Positions 21,740 through 29,366 of a DNA stretch of 29,366 nt are shown here, one piece after another. Position numbers and translations under genes: made by a program. Each line of letters starts with the position of its first letter. Positions within the stretch are counted from its first letter, which is position 1. Source of the stretch: Prauserella rugosa (GTDB lineage Bacteria > Actinomycetota > Actinomycetes > Mycobacteriales > Pseudonocardiaceae); contig NZ_JOIJ01000029.1 of the NCBI RefSeq assembly GCF_000719975.1, positions 1 to 29,366 of the forward strand. The letters run 5' to 3'. The notes beneath the pieces are model-generated. The model worked only from the letters and a program-made list of their open reading frames with translations. It was not told the origin of the DNA and searched no databases.

Positions 21740-23599
21740 TCAGCTGCCGTAGAGCGCCTCGATGTCGTCGTGGTACCGGTCGTTGATGACGCGCCGTTTG
21801 AGCTTCAACGTCGGGGTCAACTCGCCGCTCTCCGGCGTCCACGCCTTGGCCAGCACCGTGTGGCGTTTGACCTGTTCCACGCGGGCCAGCCGGTCGTTGG
21901 CCGCCTGAACCGCCTTGTCGATCTCCTCGGTGACCTGCGGGTGGCCGGCCAGTTCCGCGGGGGTGATCGCCTCGATGCCGCGGGCCGACGCCCAGGCCGG
22001 TGCCATCTCGTCGTCGAGGACGATCAGCGCGCTCACGTAGGGACGGTTGTCCCCGATGGCGACCGCCTGCCCGATCAGCGGATGTTCCTTGAGCAGAGCC
22101 TCGATGCGGGACGGTGCGATGTTCTTGCCGCCCGCGGTGATGATCAGCTCCTTCTTGCGGTCGGTGATCGACACGTACCCGTCCTCGTCGATCGTGCCGA
22201 TGTCGCCCGTGGGGAACCAGCCGTCCTCGTCGGTGGCGTCGGCGATGGTGCCGTCGGCCTGGAGGTAGCCGAGGAACACGATGGGACCGCGGACGAGCAG
22301 CTCGCCGTCCTCGGCGCGCTTGACCTCGACACCCTGCAACGGCCTGCCGACGGTACCCGCGCGGAACGCTCCCGCGGTGTTGGCGGTGACGGCGCCCGTG
22401 GTCTCGGACAGGCCCCAGACCTCGTGGATCTCCACGCCCAGGCCGGCGATGAAGTACAGCACCTCGACCGGCAGTGCGGCCGCGCCGCTGGAGGCGAGGA
22501 ACAGCCGGTCCAGGCCCAGCATCTGGCGGACGGGCGCCAGCACGGCCTCGTCGGTCTGCGCGATGCGTTCGGCGAGTTCGTCGGGGACGGGCTTGCCCGC
22601 ACTACGGAGCTTGTAGCCCTCCTGCAGCAGTTCGTTCGCCTGGATCAGCGTGGTCTGCTTCTCCTCCGGAAGGCCGGCGAGCATGTTCTTCAGCCCGGCG
22701 ACCATCTTCTCCCACACGCGCGGGACGCCGAAGAACTGCATCGGGTGCACGCGGCCGAGCGCGCCCACGACGCCGGAGGGGTCGGCCAGCGTGTGCACGT
22801 GGCCCGCACCCACGATCGGCAGATAGATCGACAGGACCCGTTCGGCGATGTGCGCCAGCGGCAGGTACGCCACATTGGACATATGCGGTGGACTGTCGTG
22901 GAGGTCGCGCAGTGCGACGGCCTCGTGAATGGCGTTGCGGTGCGAGAGCACGACACCCTTCGGCACGCCGGTGGTGCCGGAGGTGTAGATCATCGCCAAC
23001 GGGTCGTCGGGGCGGATGTCGGCGACGGCGCGCTCGTAGGTGTCCGGGTCGGCGGCGTGGGCGGCCGCGCCCTGGTCACGGAGCTCGCGGTAGGAGACGA
23101 AACGCTCGTCGCCGGACGGCAGCGCCGCGTCGTCCATGACCACGATCCGGCGGAGTGCGGGCAGGCGGTCGAGGACAGGGCGCCAACGGGCGAGTTCGTC
23201 CTCTCCCGCCAGTACGGCCACGGGTGCTGCGCTGTGTTCGGCGACGTAGGCGATCTGCTCGCTGCTCAACGTCGAGTACGCGGTGCAGGGGATCGCTCCG
23301 AGGCTCATGGCGGCGAGGTCGGTGATGATGTGTTCGGGCCTGCTGGGCGCCATGATCAGCATGCGCAGGCCCGAATGCAGCCCGAGATCGGCGAGCCCGC
23401 GCGCGACGGCTGCCACGTCGTCGCGCAGTTGCGCCCACGTGTGGGTGGGCGCGCCGTCGACGTCGAGGGACGTCAGCGCTGGTAGGTCGGCGAACTCCGT
23501 GGCGTTGCGCCGCAGTAGGCCCGCGATCGTGTCCGTGTCCGGATCGGCCGTGACGATGTACGGGTGAGCTGACGGTGTGTGCGCGGAGGGTGCGGCCAT
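21740..23599 (-). CDS. Long-chain fatty-acid--CoA ligase (FadD15-type, AMP-forming)
   Basis: 619 aa from the ATG at 23599, with AGGAG 7 nt upstream; the frame is open further upstream but would run through the divergent promoter. ATP/AMP-binding P-loop YTSGTTGVPKG (~205-215), the acyl-adenylate motif GLSETTGAVTAN (~385), GWFPTGDIGTIDEDGYVSITDR and KELIITAGGKNIAPSRIE define an ANL-superfamily acyl-CoA synthetase of the long-chain (FACS/AMP-binding) group. It activates a carboxylic acid to the adenylate and then the CoA thioester. At 619 aa it matches mycobacterial FadD15 better than FadD3 (~507 aa), the HIP-CoA ligase usually found with this operon, so its substrate may be a fatty acid or a steroid side-chain acid. 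Divergent from the ipd operon with a shared palindrome. Confidence 0.88.
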   Translation of the reverse strand: MAAPSAHTPSAHPYIVTADPDTDTIAGLLRRNATEFADLPALTSLDVDGAPTHTWAQLRDDVAAVARGLADLGLHSGLRMLIMAPSRPEHIITDLAAMSLGAIPCTAYSTLSSEQIAYVAEHSAAPVAVLAGEDELARWRPVLDRLPALRRIVVMDDAALPSGDERFVSYRELRDQGAAAHAADPDTYERAVADIRPDDPLAMIYTSGTTGVPKGVVLSHRNAIHEAVALRDLHDSPPHMSNVAYLPLAHIAERVLSIYLPIVGAGHVHTLADPSGVVGALGRVHPMQFFGVPRVWEKMVAGLKNMLAGLPEEKQTTLIQANELLQEGYKLRSAGKPVPDELAERIAQTDEAVLAPVRQMLGLDRLFLASSGAAALPVEVLYFIAGLGVEIHEVWGLSETTGAVTANTAGAFRAGTVGRPLQGVEVKRAEDGELLVRGPIVFLGYLQADGTIADATDEDGWFPTGDIGTIDEDGYVSITDRKKELIITAGGKNIAPSRIEALLKEHPLIGQAVAIGDNRPYVSALIVLDDEMAPAWASARGIEAITPAELAGHPQVTEEIDKAVQAANDRLARVEQVKRHTVLAKAWTPESGELTPTLKLKRRVINDRYHDDIEALYGS

Positions 23600-23691
23600 G
23601 AACGTGCTCCTGGTCGTCGCTGACGGAGAAACCTCACTGTATGTGTTCCGGCTCACCCCGGGAAGTCCCAGCTCATCGACCTTGTCCCGAA

Positions 23692-23706
23692 TAGAAACAT
23701 GTTCTA
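23692..23706. promoter_or_regulatory. KstR-like operator in the fadD/SDR divergent promoter
   Basis: TAGAA-ACATG-TTCTA is a perfect 5-bp inverted repeat. It contains AAC-AT-GTT followed by NNA, matching KstR's TnnAACnnGTTnnA at all fixed positions except the first T. It lies between starts at 23599 and 23739 and so could control both directions. KstR is the TetR repressor of mycobacterial cholesterol genes. The HIP genes are instead usually under KstR2 (CAAGnnCTTG type), and no such site is seen here. Confidence 0.45.
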
Positions 23707-23738
23707 GTTTTGGATGCGGGCGATGAGCGGAGGTGTTC

Positions 23739-24632
23739 GTGGCGACGCGGGAACTGTCCTTCGACGGTGCGGTCGTACTGGTGACCGGGGGAGCGCGCGG
23801 GGTCGGCGCAGGAATCGCGTCGGTGTTCCGGGAGTACGGCGCCGAGGTCGTCGTGTGTGGGCGAACACCGCCGGACGGCGCGGGCCCGGACTTCGTCCGT
23901 TGCGATGTCCGCGATCCGGAAAGCATCGCGGTAATGATGGAACAGGTTCTCGACCGTCATCAGCGGCTCGACGTGGTGGTCAACAACGCGGGCGGTGCCC
24001 CGTACGCCGATGCGGCCGAGGCGTCGCCGCGCTTCCACGACAAGGTCGTCCAACTCAACCTGCTCGCACCGCTGCACGTCGCCCAGCAGGCGAATGCCGT
24101 GATGCAGCACCAGAAAACGGGTGGGTCCATCGTCATGGTCGGCAGCGTGAGCGGACGCCGTGCCTCGCCGGGCACCGCCGCCTACGGCGCCGCCAAGGCC
24201 GGAATCGACGGCCTCACCGCGAGTTTGGCCGCGGAATGGGCACCCAAAGTACGCGTGAACGCACTCGCCGTGGGCATGGTGCGCACGGAGAGCGCACAGC
24301 TGCACTACGGCAGTGAGGACGGTATCGCCGCGGTCGCCGGCACAGTCCCGCTGCGCCGACTCGCCGAGCCACGCGAGATCGGTACGTGCGCGGCGTTCCT
24401 GGCCTCGCCGCTCGCCTCCTACGTCACGGGGGCCTCACTCCTCGTGCACGGCGGCGGTGAACGTCCCGCGTTCCTGTCCGCATCCGACAGCGAGGGCGTC
24501 CGCAGTGTTCGCCGAATCGGCGGAGTCAGCGGAGTCAGCGGAGTCGGCGGAGTCGGTGGGGCAGGCGGGGCAGGCGGGGCCGTGGCGTCGTCCGGTGGTC
24601 ACGACAACCGACGGGAGAACGTTGATGAATAA
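23739..24632 (+). CDS. SDR of the steroid C/D-ring operon (Rv3549c-like), with repeat-extended C-terminus
   Basis: 297 aa from the GTG at 23739, with GGAGG 5 nt upstream (an in-frame GTG at 23733 is too close). SDR motifs: TGGARGVG (16-23), NNAG (82-85), S136, Y149 and K153 (YGAAK), followed by ASYVTGASLLVHGGGERP at the normal SDR end (~255). About 40 further residues are Gly/Val/Ser/Ala-rich and encoded by 9-bp tandem repeats. The order with the next gene equals mycobacterial Rv3549c-Rv3548c (Rv3549c is ~259 aa). It is first in the ipd operon; its stop overlaps the next start by 8 nt. It is probably an NAD(P)-dependent hydroxyacyl-CoA or hydroxysteroid dehydrogenase; the exact step is not established from sequence. 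Confidence 0.85.
   Translation: MATRELSFDGAVVLVTGGARGVGAGIASVFREYGAEVVVCGRTPPDGAGPDFVRCDVRDPESIAVMMEQVLDRHQRLDVVVNNAGGAPYADAAEASPRFHDKVVQLNLLAPLHVAQQANAVMQHQKTGGSIVMVGSVSGRRASPGTAAYGAAKAGIDGLTASLAAEWAPKVRVNALAVGMVRTESAQLHYGSEDGIAAVAGTVPLRRLAEPREIGTCAAFLASPLASYVTGASLLVHGGGERPAFLSASDSEGVRSVRRIGGVSGVSGVGGVGGAGGAGGAVASSGGHDNRRENVDE
24514..24576 (+). repeat. Seven 9-bp tandem repeats at the 3' end of the first operon SDR
   Basis: Units GAATCGGCG, GAGTCAGCG (twice), GAGTCGGCG, GAGTCGGTG and GGGCAGGCG (twice) run in register with codons. They encode a Gly-Val-Ser/Gly-Ala tail and sit ~50 bp before the SDR stop and the next ribosome site. Confidence 0.85.
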
Positions 24633-25539
24633 CCGGATGTGCCGCGGCCGCGTCGTCGTCGTGACCGGTGCGGGCAGGGGGATCGGCCGCGCCCACGCAC
24701 TGGCGTTCGCCGACGCGGGCGCGACCGTCGTGGTCAACGACGTCGGGGTGGCCCTGGACGGTGCGAGTACGGGCGAGGGCCCCGCGGCGGACGTCGTCGC
24801 GGAGATCACCGAGCGCGGCGGAACGGCGTGGGCGAGCACGCACGACGTCGCCGACTTCACCGCGGCCGCCGAGCTCGTCGACGAGACCGTCTCCCGGTTC
24901 GGCGGCCTGGACGTGCTGGTCAACAACGCCGGTGTGGTGCGCGACCGCATGCTCGTCAACCTCGGCGAGGACGAGTGGGACACGGTCATGCGCGTGCACC
25001 TGAAGGGGCATTTCGCGACCGTCCGCCACGCCGGGGCGTACTGGCGTGCGGAGGCGAAGGCAGGGCGGACCAGGGACGCTCGCGTGATCAACACGAGTTC
25101 GGGCGCGGGCCTGCTGGGCAGCGTCGGCCAGGCGAACTACTCGGCCGCCAAGGCCGGGATCGCCGGGTTGACGGTGGTGGCGGCTGCGGAACTGGGGCAC
25201 TACGGCGTGACGGTCAACGCGATCGCGCCCGCTGCGCGCACCCGGATGACCGAGGAGGTGTTCGCCGACATGATGGCCCGTCCCGACGGCGGATTCGACG
25301 CCATGGCACCGGAGAACGTCTCGCCCCTGGTCGTGTGGCTGGGCAGTCGGGAGTCGGCGGACGTGACGGGCCGGGTGTTCGAAGTGGAGGGTGGCAAGGT
25401 GTCGGTGGCGCAGTCGTGGCGCCACGGCCCGGAGATCGACAAGGGCGGCCGGTGGCATCCCGCCGAACTCGGGCCCGTGGTGGCCGACCTGTTGGCGAAG
25501 GCGCCTGACCCGGAGCCCGTCTACGGGGTGAGCCGATGA
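24625..25539 (+). CDS. SDR of the steroid C/D-ring operon (Rv3548c-like)
   Basis: 304 aa from the ATG at 24625, with GGGAG 7 nt upstream inside the previous gene. TGAGRGIG (14-21), VVVND, DV (~74), NNAGVVRDRML (100-110), S158/159, Y172 and K176 (YSAAK). The ~300-aa length with a C-terminal extension after the cofactor domain (VEGGKVSVAQSWRHGPEIDKGG...) matches mycobacterial Rv3548c, also 304 aa, and resembles the N-terminal dehydrogenase unit of peroxisomal multifunctional enzyme type 2. It likely oxidises a 3-hydroxyacyl-CoA during breakdown of steroid ring fragments. It overlaps echA20 by ATGA at 25536. Confidence 0.88.
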   Translation: MNNRMCRGRVVVVTGAGRGIGRAHALAFADAGATVVVNDVGVALDGASTGEGPAADVVAEITERGGTAWASTHDVADFTAAAELVDETVSRFGGLDVLVNNAGVVRDRMLVNLGEDEWDTVMRVHLKGHFATVRHAGAYWRAEAKAGRTRDARVINTSSGAGLLGSVGQANYSAAKAGIAGLTVVAAAELGHYGVTVNAIAPAARTRMTEEVFADMMARPDGGFDAMAPENVSPLVVWLGSRESADVTGRVFEVEGGKVSVAQSWRHGPEIDKGGRWHPAELGPVVADLLAKAPDPEPVYGVSR

Positions 25540-26285
25540 GCGTGACGACCACGAGGATCGACGACCACGTCGCGGTGGTGACCGTCGACGCACCACCGGT
25601 GAACGCGCTGACCGTCGCCGGGTGGTTCGAGCTCGCCGACGCCGTGCGCGGCGCGGGTGCGGACCCCGGTGTGCACGTGGTGGTGCTGCGCGCCGAGGGA
25701 CGCGGCTTCAACGCGGGCGTGGACATCAAGGAGATCCAGGCGGCGAGCGGATACGAGGCACTCGTGGGTGCGAACCGGGGCTGCTATGCCGCGTTCGCGG
25801 CGGTGTACGACTGTGCCGTGCCCGTGGTGGCCGCGGTACACGGGCACTGCCTGGGCGGGGGCGTCGGCCTGGCCGGCAACGCCGACGTGGTGGTGGCCTC
25901 CGACGACGCGACGTTCGGTGTGCCCGAGGTCGAACGCGGAGCGCTCGGCGCGGCGACGCACCTGGCTCGCCTGGTTCCGCCGCACCTGATGCGCACGCTG
26001 TACTTCACGGCTCGTACGGTCACTGCCGCCGAGTTGCAGCGTTTCGGGTCGGTGTACGACGTTGTCGAACGGTCCGCATTGGACGATGCCGCTCTGGACG
26101 TGGCGCGCTCGATCGCGGCGAAGGACACGCGGGTGATCAGGGCCGCGAAGGAGGCGCTCAACGGCATCGACACGCAGGACGTGCACCGCAGTTACCGATT
26201 CGAGCAGGGATTCACGTTCGAACTGAACCTCATGGGCGCCTCGGACGAGGCTCGGCAGGCGTTCCTCGACGAGAAGGGGGCGTGA
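25536..26285 (+). CDS. echA20: EchA20-type ring-opening hydrolase (crotonase family)
   Basis: 249 aa (mycobacterial EchA20 is 247). Crotonase fold: GFNAGVDIKEI (57-67) and HGHCLGGGVGLAGNADVVVAS (~102-121) form the oxyanion hole and active site, followed by FGVPEVERGALGAA. In the HIP pathway EchA20 does not hydrate an alkene: it hydrolyses ring D of the bicyclic enone-CoA (HIEC-CoA) to give COCHEA-CoA. The assignment rests on size, motif set and its exact position before ipdA and ipdB, as in M. tuberculosis Rv3550-Rv3551-Rv3552. Start and stop overlap both neighbours (ATGA, then TGATG), which indicates strict translational coupling. Confidence 0.88.
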   Translation: MSVTTTRIDDHVAVVTVDAPPVNALTVAGWFELADAVRGAGADPGVHVVVLRAEGRGFNAGVDIKEIQAASGYEALVGANRGCYAAFAAVYDCAVPVVAAVHGHCLGGGVGLAGNADVVVASDDATFGVPEVERGALGAATHLARLVPPHLMRTLYFTARTVTAAELQRFGSVYDVVERSALDDAALDVARSIAAKDTRVIRAAKEALNGIDTQDVHRSYRFEQGFTFELNLMGASDEARQAFLDEKGA

Positions 26286-27151
26286 TGGCCGACAAACGCA
26301 CGACCGTCGACGACGCGGTGGCCGAACTGCGGGACGGGATGACCGTCGGCATCGGCGGGTGGGGCTCGCGACGCAAGCCGATGGCCGCCGTGCGGGCGAT
26401 CCTGCGCAGTCCTGTGCGGGACCTGACGGTGGTGTCCTACGGCGGTCCCGACGTGGGTCTGCTGTGTGCGGCCGGCAAGGTGCGGCGGGTCGTGTTCGGC
26501 TTCGTCACGCTCGATTCGATTCCGTTCGATCCGCATTTCGGCAGGGCGAGGGAGAGCGGCGAGGTCGAGGTCACCGAGTACGACGAGGGCATGTTCGGCC
26601 TGGCGTTGCAGGCGGCGGCGCAACGGCTGCCCTTCCTGCCCACCCGAGCCGGACTGGGGTCGGACGTGCCGCGCCTGTCCCCGGAGTTGCGCACCGTACG
26701 CTCGCCCTACGCCGACGGCGAGGAGCTGCTCGCGGTGCCCGCGATGCCGTTGGACGTGACGTTCGTCCACCTGAATCGGGCCGACGGGCGCGGCAACGCG
26801 CAGTACCTCGGGCCGGACCCGTACTTCGACGACCTGTTTTGCCTGGCGGCGCGCAGACGTTTCGTCACCGCCGAACGTGTCGTGTCCACATCGGAGTTGA
26901 GCGGGTCGGGTCCGGTGCAGTCGCTGCTGCTGAACCGGTCCATGGTGGACGGAGTGATCGAATCGCCGGGCGGTGCGCATTTCACCACGGCGGCGCCCGA
27001 CTACGGGCGGGACGAGCCGTTCCAGAAGCACTATGTCGACAACGCCAAGGACCCCGAGCGATGGCCCGCGTTCGTCGACCGGTTCCTCTCCGGTGACGAA
27101 GCCGCCTACCAGGCCGAGGTGCGGCGTTTCGCGAGGGAGGTGGCCGCGTGA
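26285..27151 (+). CDS. ipdA: IpdA, alpha subunit of COCHEA-CoA hydrolase
   Basis: 288 aa from the ATG at 26285, sharing one base with the echA20 stop. The CoA-transferase family I alpha-type glycine loop VGIGGWGSRRKPM (21-33) is present, then SYGGPDVGLLCAAGKVRRVVFGF and TEYDEGMFGLAL (~97-108). This acidic segment is where mycobacterial IpdA (292 aa) has its reported catalytic Glu105; equating it with E98 or E101 here is inference. With IpdB it forms a heterodimer that is structurally a CoA-transferase but acts as a hydrolase. It opens the last (C) steroid ring of COCHEA-CoA without transferring CoA. It overlaps ipdB by GTGA. Confidence 0.9.
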   Translation: MADKRTTVDDAVAELRDGMTVGIGGWGSRRKPMAAVRAILRSPVRDLTVVSYGGPDVGLLCAAGKVRRVVFGFVTLDSIPFDPHFGRARESGEVEVTEYDEGMFGLALQAAAQRLPFLPTRAGLGSDVPRLSPELRTVRSPYADGEELLAVPAMPLDVTFVHLNRADGRGNAQYLGPDPYFDDLFCLAARRRFVTAERVVSTSELSGSGPVQSLLLNRSMVDGVIESPGGAHFTTAAPDYGRDEPFQKHYVDNAKDPERWPAFVDRFLSGDEAAYQAEVRRFAREVAA

Positions 27152-27882
27152 GCGGGGTGAGCAGGGCCGAGGTGGTGACCGTCGCGGTGGCGGAGCTGTT
27201 CCGCGACGACGGAGAGATCGTCGCCAGCCCCATGGGGCTCGTTCCCTCGCTGGGCGCACGGCTGGCGCGTGCGAGCTTCGCGCCGGATCTCCTGCTCTCC
27301 GACGGGCAGGCGTACCTGGTAGACGCCGACGGCGTGATCGAAGGGTGGCAGCCGTTCCGGCGGGTGCTCGACACCGTCGTGCCGCACGGACGCAGGCACG
27401 TGGTGATGGGTGCGAACCAGATCGACCGGTACGGCAACCAGAACATCTCGGCCATCGGCGAGCACGCCCGGCCCACGAAACAACTGCTGGGCGTGCGCGG
27501 CGCACCGGGCAACACCGTGAACCACCGCACCAGCTACTGGGTGCCCCGGCACAGCACGCGTGTGTTCGTCGAGAACGTCGACGTCGTCGCCGGTGTCGGC
27601 CACGACAACGCCGCCAAGGCGGGACCTGCTGCCCAGCGCTACCACGACGTCCACCGGGTCGTGACCGACCTCGGCGTGTTCGACTTCGCCGGGCCCGACC
27701 ACGCGATGCGCGCCGTGTCGCTGCACCCGGGTGTGACCGCCGAGGACGTCGTCGCCGCGACCGGATTCGACCTCGACTGCACCGCGGTCCCGGACACGCG
27801 GCTGCCCACCGACGAGGAACTCCGGCTCCTCCGCGACGTCCTCGACCCGGACGGCCTCCGCGACCGGGAGGTGCGCCGGTGA
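27148..27882 (+). CDS. ipdB: IpdB, beta subunit of COCHEA-CoA hydrolase
   Basis: 244 aa from the GTG at 27148 (mycobacterial IpdB is ~250). Beta-type CoA-transferase features: ASPMGLVPSLGARLARA (~26-42), PDLLLSDGQAYLV and GANQIDRYGNQNISAIG (88-104). The usual SENG catalytic stretch of genuine CoA-transferase beta subunits is not visible, in keeping with the hydrolase role known for IpdAB. GTGA overlaps with both ipdA and ipdC support equal production of the two subunits. Confidence 0.9.
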   Translation: MSGVSRAEVVTVAVAELFRDDGEIVASPMGLVPSLGARLARASFAPDLLLSDGQAYLVDADGVIEGWQPFRRVLDTVVPHGRRHVVMGANQIDRYGNQNISAIGEHARPTKQLLGVRGAPGNTVNHRTSYWVPRHSTRVFVENVDVVAGVGHDNAAKAGPAAQRYHDVHRVVTDLGVFDFAGPDHAMRAVSLHPGVTAEDVVAATGFDLDCTAVPDTRLPTDEELRLLRDVLDPDGLRDREVRR

Positions 27883-28937
27883 GCATCGACACCGCGTTGA
27901 CCCGGCTCGTCGGTGTTGAACACCCCGTCGTGCAGACCGGCATGGGCTGGGTGGCAGGCCCGCGTCTGGTGGCCGCCACCGCACGCGCGGGCGGACTCGG
28001 CATCCTCGCCTCCGCGACCATGACCTACGACCACCTCGCAGCCGCCGTCGACGAGGTCGCCCGGCGCACCGACCGCCCCTTCGGCGTCAACCTGCGCGCC
28101 GACGCCGACGACGCGGACCGGCGCATCGACCTGCTCATCGACCGCGGCGTCCGGGTCGCCTCGTTCGCACTCGCCCCGCGCAAGGACCACATCGCCAAGC
28201 TGCGCGACCACGGGGTGCTCGTCATCCCGTCCGTCGGCGCCGCCCGGCACGCGGAGAAGGTCGCCGACTGGGGCGCCGACGCCGTCATCGTCCAGGGCGG
28301 GGAAGGGGGCGGACACACCGGGCACGTGCCCACCACCGTCCTGCTGCCCTCCGTCGTCGACGCGGTCGACATCCCCGTCGTCGCCGCAGGCGGCTTCTAC
28401 GACGGACGCGGCCTCGCCGCCGCCCTCGCCTACGGCGCCGCAGGCATCGCCATGGGCACCCGCTTCCTGCTCACCACCGACAGCACCGTGCCCGACCGGA
28501 TCAAGCAGTACTACCTCGGCCAGACCACCTCCGGCACCGTGCTCACCCGCCGTGTCGACGGCATACCCCACCGCGTGCTCCGCACCGCCCTCGTCGACCG
28601 GCTCGAAAGCGCAGGCCCCGCCCGCAGCCTCCTTCGCGCCGCCGCCAACGCCATCCGCTTCCGCCGCCTCACCGGGCTGTCTCTGCCCGCCATGGTCCGC
28701 GAAGGCCTCGCCATGAAACGCGGCAACGACCTCACCTGGGCCCAGGTCCTCATGGCCGCCAACACCCCCATGCTCCTCCGCGCAGGCCTCGTCGACGGCC
28801 ACACCGACGCAGGCATCCTCGCCTCCGGCCAAGTCGTCGGCCTTCTCGACGACCTCCCCACCGTCACCGAACTCGTCTCCACCATCGTTTCCGACGCCGA
28901 GAAGGTTCTTCAGGACAGTTCCAGGATTGTTCGGTGA
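27879..28937 (+). CDS. ipdC: IpdC, FMN-dependent oxidoreductase of the nitronate-monooxygenase fold
   Basis: 352 aa from the GTG at 27879 (mycobacterial IpdC is ~355). TIM-barrel FMN enzyme of the 2-nitropropane dioxygenase/nitronate monooxygenase family: HPVVQTGMGWVAGPRL (15-30), AGGLGIL, QGGEGGGHTG (139-148) and AAGGFYDGRGLAAALAYGAA (~169-188), then MGTRF, the phosphate-binding end of the barrel. In the HIP pathway IpdC acts on the HIC-CoA intermediate, introducing the ring double bond before EchA20 hydrolysis. It is the last gene of the six-gene operon; the inverted-repeat element begins ~50 nt after its stop and may supply termination. Codon third positions are even more C-rich than in the upstream genes. 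Confidence 0.88.
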   Translation: MSIDTALTRLVGVEHPVVQTGMGWVAGPRLVAATARAGGLGILASATMTYDHLAAAVDEVARRTDRPFGVNLRADADDADRRIDLLIDRGVRVASFALAPRKDHIAKLRDHGVLVIPSVGAARHAEKVADWGADAVIVQGGEGGGHTGHVPTTVLLPSVVDAVDIPVVAAGGFYDGRGLAAALAYGAAGIAMGTRFLLTTDSTVPDRIKQYYLGQTTSGTVLTRRVDGIPHRVLRTALVDRLESAGPARSLLRAAANAIRFRRLTGLSLPAMVREGLAMKRGNDLTWAQVLMAANTPMLLRAGLVDGHTDAGILASGQVVGLLDDLPTVTELVSTIVSDAEKVLQDSSRIVR

Positions 28938-28988
28938 CAGGGGTGGTCTTCCGTACGGCTGAGTGCTGTTCTCGGGGGTAGGTTCGTT

Positions 28989-29260
28989 GTCGGGGTTTTT
29001 CGCCTCGGGGCTGATTTGGTGGGTGCGGTTTGCCGTCGGGGTTTTTCGCCTCGCCGGCTGGGCAGGTCTCTGGGATGGCGTTTCTCCGCTTCGCACCATT
29101 CCGTCGGACTCGGCTTTTTGTTTATCACGCTGCAGGCAGGGCGCAAGGGTGGGGTTTGGGTGTTCCGTTGGGGTGGTTTGTTGCGCCCTGCCTGCAGCGT
29201 GATGTGGTTTGGCCAGGTCGACGGGATGGCGCTTCGCTTACCGGGGGCGACTCTATTGGG
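28989..29260. repeat. Right copy of the ~270-bp inverted repeat
   Basis: This is the reverse complement of 1-274. The outer end at 29260 matches base 1, so the pair encloses the window symmetrically. It includes the 23-bp hairpin (29124-29146 with 29181-29203, 34-nt loop) and duplicated GTCGGGGTTTTTCGCCTCG blocks at 28989 and ~29035. Beyond 29260 the sequence is single-copy in the window. It lies between ipdC (ends 28937) and a gene start at 29325. Short ORFs on both strands here come from the repeat. Confidence 0.9.
29124..29203. other. Perfect 23-bp stem hairpin inside the right repeat
   Basis: 29124-29146 pairs exactly with 29181-29203. Stem bases are identical to those in the left copy, while the 34-nt loop differs at several positions. 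Position after ipdC suits a transcription stop. Confidence 0.8.
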
Positions 29261-29324
29261 TGATGGTGGGTCGTCCACTTGTTCGGTATCGTTTTAACCG
29301 TGAATGGTTCTGGGGGAATTTCTA

Positions 29325-29366
29325 ATGCCGCCGCTGGGTTTCGGCCTTGGCGGGCTCGGGTTGATG
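29325..29366 (+). CDS. Start of a further gene, cut by the window end
   Basis: An ATG at 29325 opens 14 codons (MPPLGFGLGGLGLM) to the last base, preceded by TGGGGGA about 8 nt upstream. The Gly/Leu-rich start gives no family. It could be chance. Confidence 0.3.
   Translation, partial: MPPLGFGLGGLGLM

Noticed and set aside
23600..23738. KstR2 operator (CAAGnnCTTG type)
   Set aside because: Only an isolated CTTGT half is present; no inverted partner.
24514..24585. CRISPR-like array
   Set aside because: The 9-bp units are contiguous and in codon register, with no spacers.
1..29260. Composite transposon bounded by the inverted repeats
   Set aside because: No transposase or recombinase lies inside, and the cargo is ordinary chromosomal genes.

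Overview
The window comes from a high-GC actinobacterium of the mycolata/Pseudonocardiaceae kind. A Saccharomonospora- or Amycolatopsis-like genome would fit, but this is an inference from content only. The supporting traits are type VII (ESX) substrates with an EspG chaperone, a LytR-CpsA-Psr envelope ligase, a BldD-like regulator, frequent GTG starts, GTGA/ATGA operon overlaps, and a complete steroid C/D-ring (HIP) degradation operon.

Layout. Positions 1-274 and 28989-29260 are two copies of one long repeat in inverted orientation, bracketing the whole window. Next comes an orphan type VII secretion substrate island: a leftward operon espG > PE-like > PPE-like (3611-323), and a divergent rightward operon ybaB/ebfC-like > EspC-like > large WXG/Pro-rich protein (3909-6621). 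No ESX core machinery (EccB/C/D/E, MycP) is present. At 6744-8161 there is a decayed MerR regulator, an NADPH quinone-reductase-type oxidoreductase whose upstream region looks like a MerR-type promoter, and a tRNA with a UAG anticodon. At 8282-11875 there is a DUF3618 membrane protein, an extremely acidic repeat protein, and a divergent TetR regulator/Baeyer-Villiger monooxygenase pair with a palindromic operator between them.

From 11954 to 18382 four leftward genes follow: a BldD-like regulator, a LytR-CpsA-Psr ligase, a fusion of a secreted-type phospholipase A2 domain to a multi-pass acyltransferase-3-like membrane domain, and a GGDEF diguanylate cyclase. The 18383-19193 interval, which a gene caller would call empty, holds three hexapeptide micro-ORFs. 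Each reads M/V-x-D-R-D-F-stop, each has a strong Shine-Dalgarno exactly 6 nt from its start, and they differ synonymously. This is the most unusual signal in the window. They run convergently into an MFS exporter gene (19194-20417).

The right third is catabolic. A stand-alone SDR converges on a FadD15-type acyl-CoA synthetase across a perfect 17-bp terminator stem. Divergent from fadD is a tightly overlapping six-gene operon: SDR (Rv3549c-like), SDR (Rv3548c-like), echA20, ipdA, ipdB, ipdC. This is the pathway that opens the last two steroid rings. A KstR-like palindrome lies in the shared fadD/SDR promoter. The second repeat copy and the first codons of a further gene close the window.
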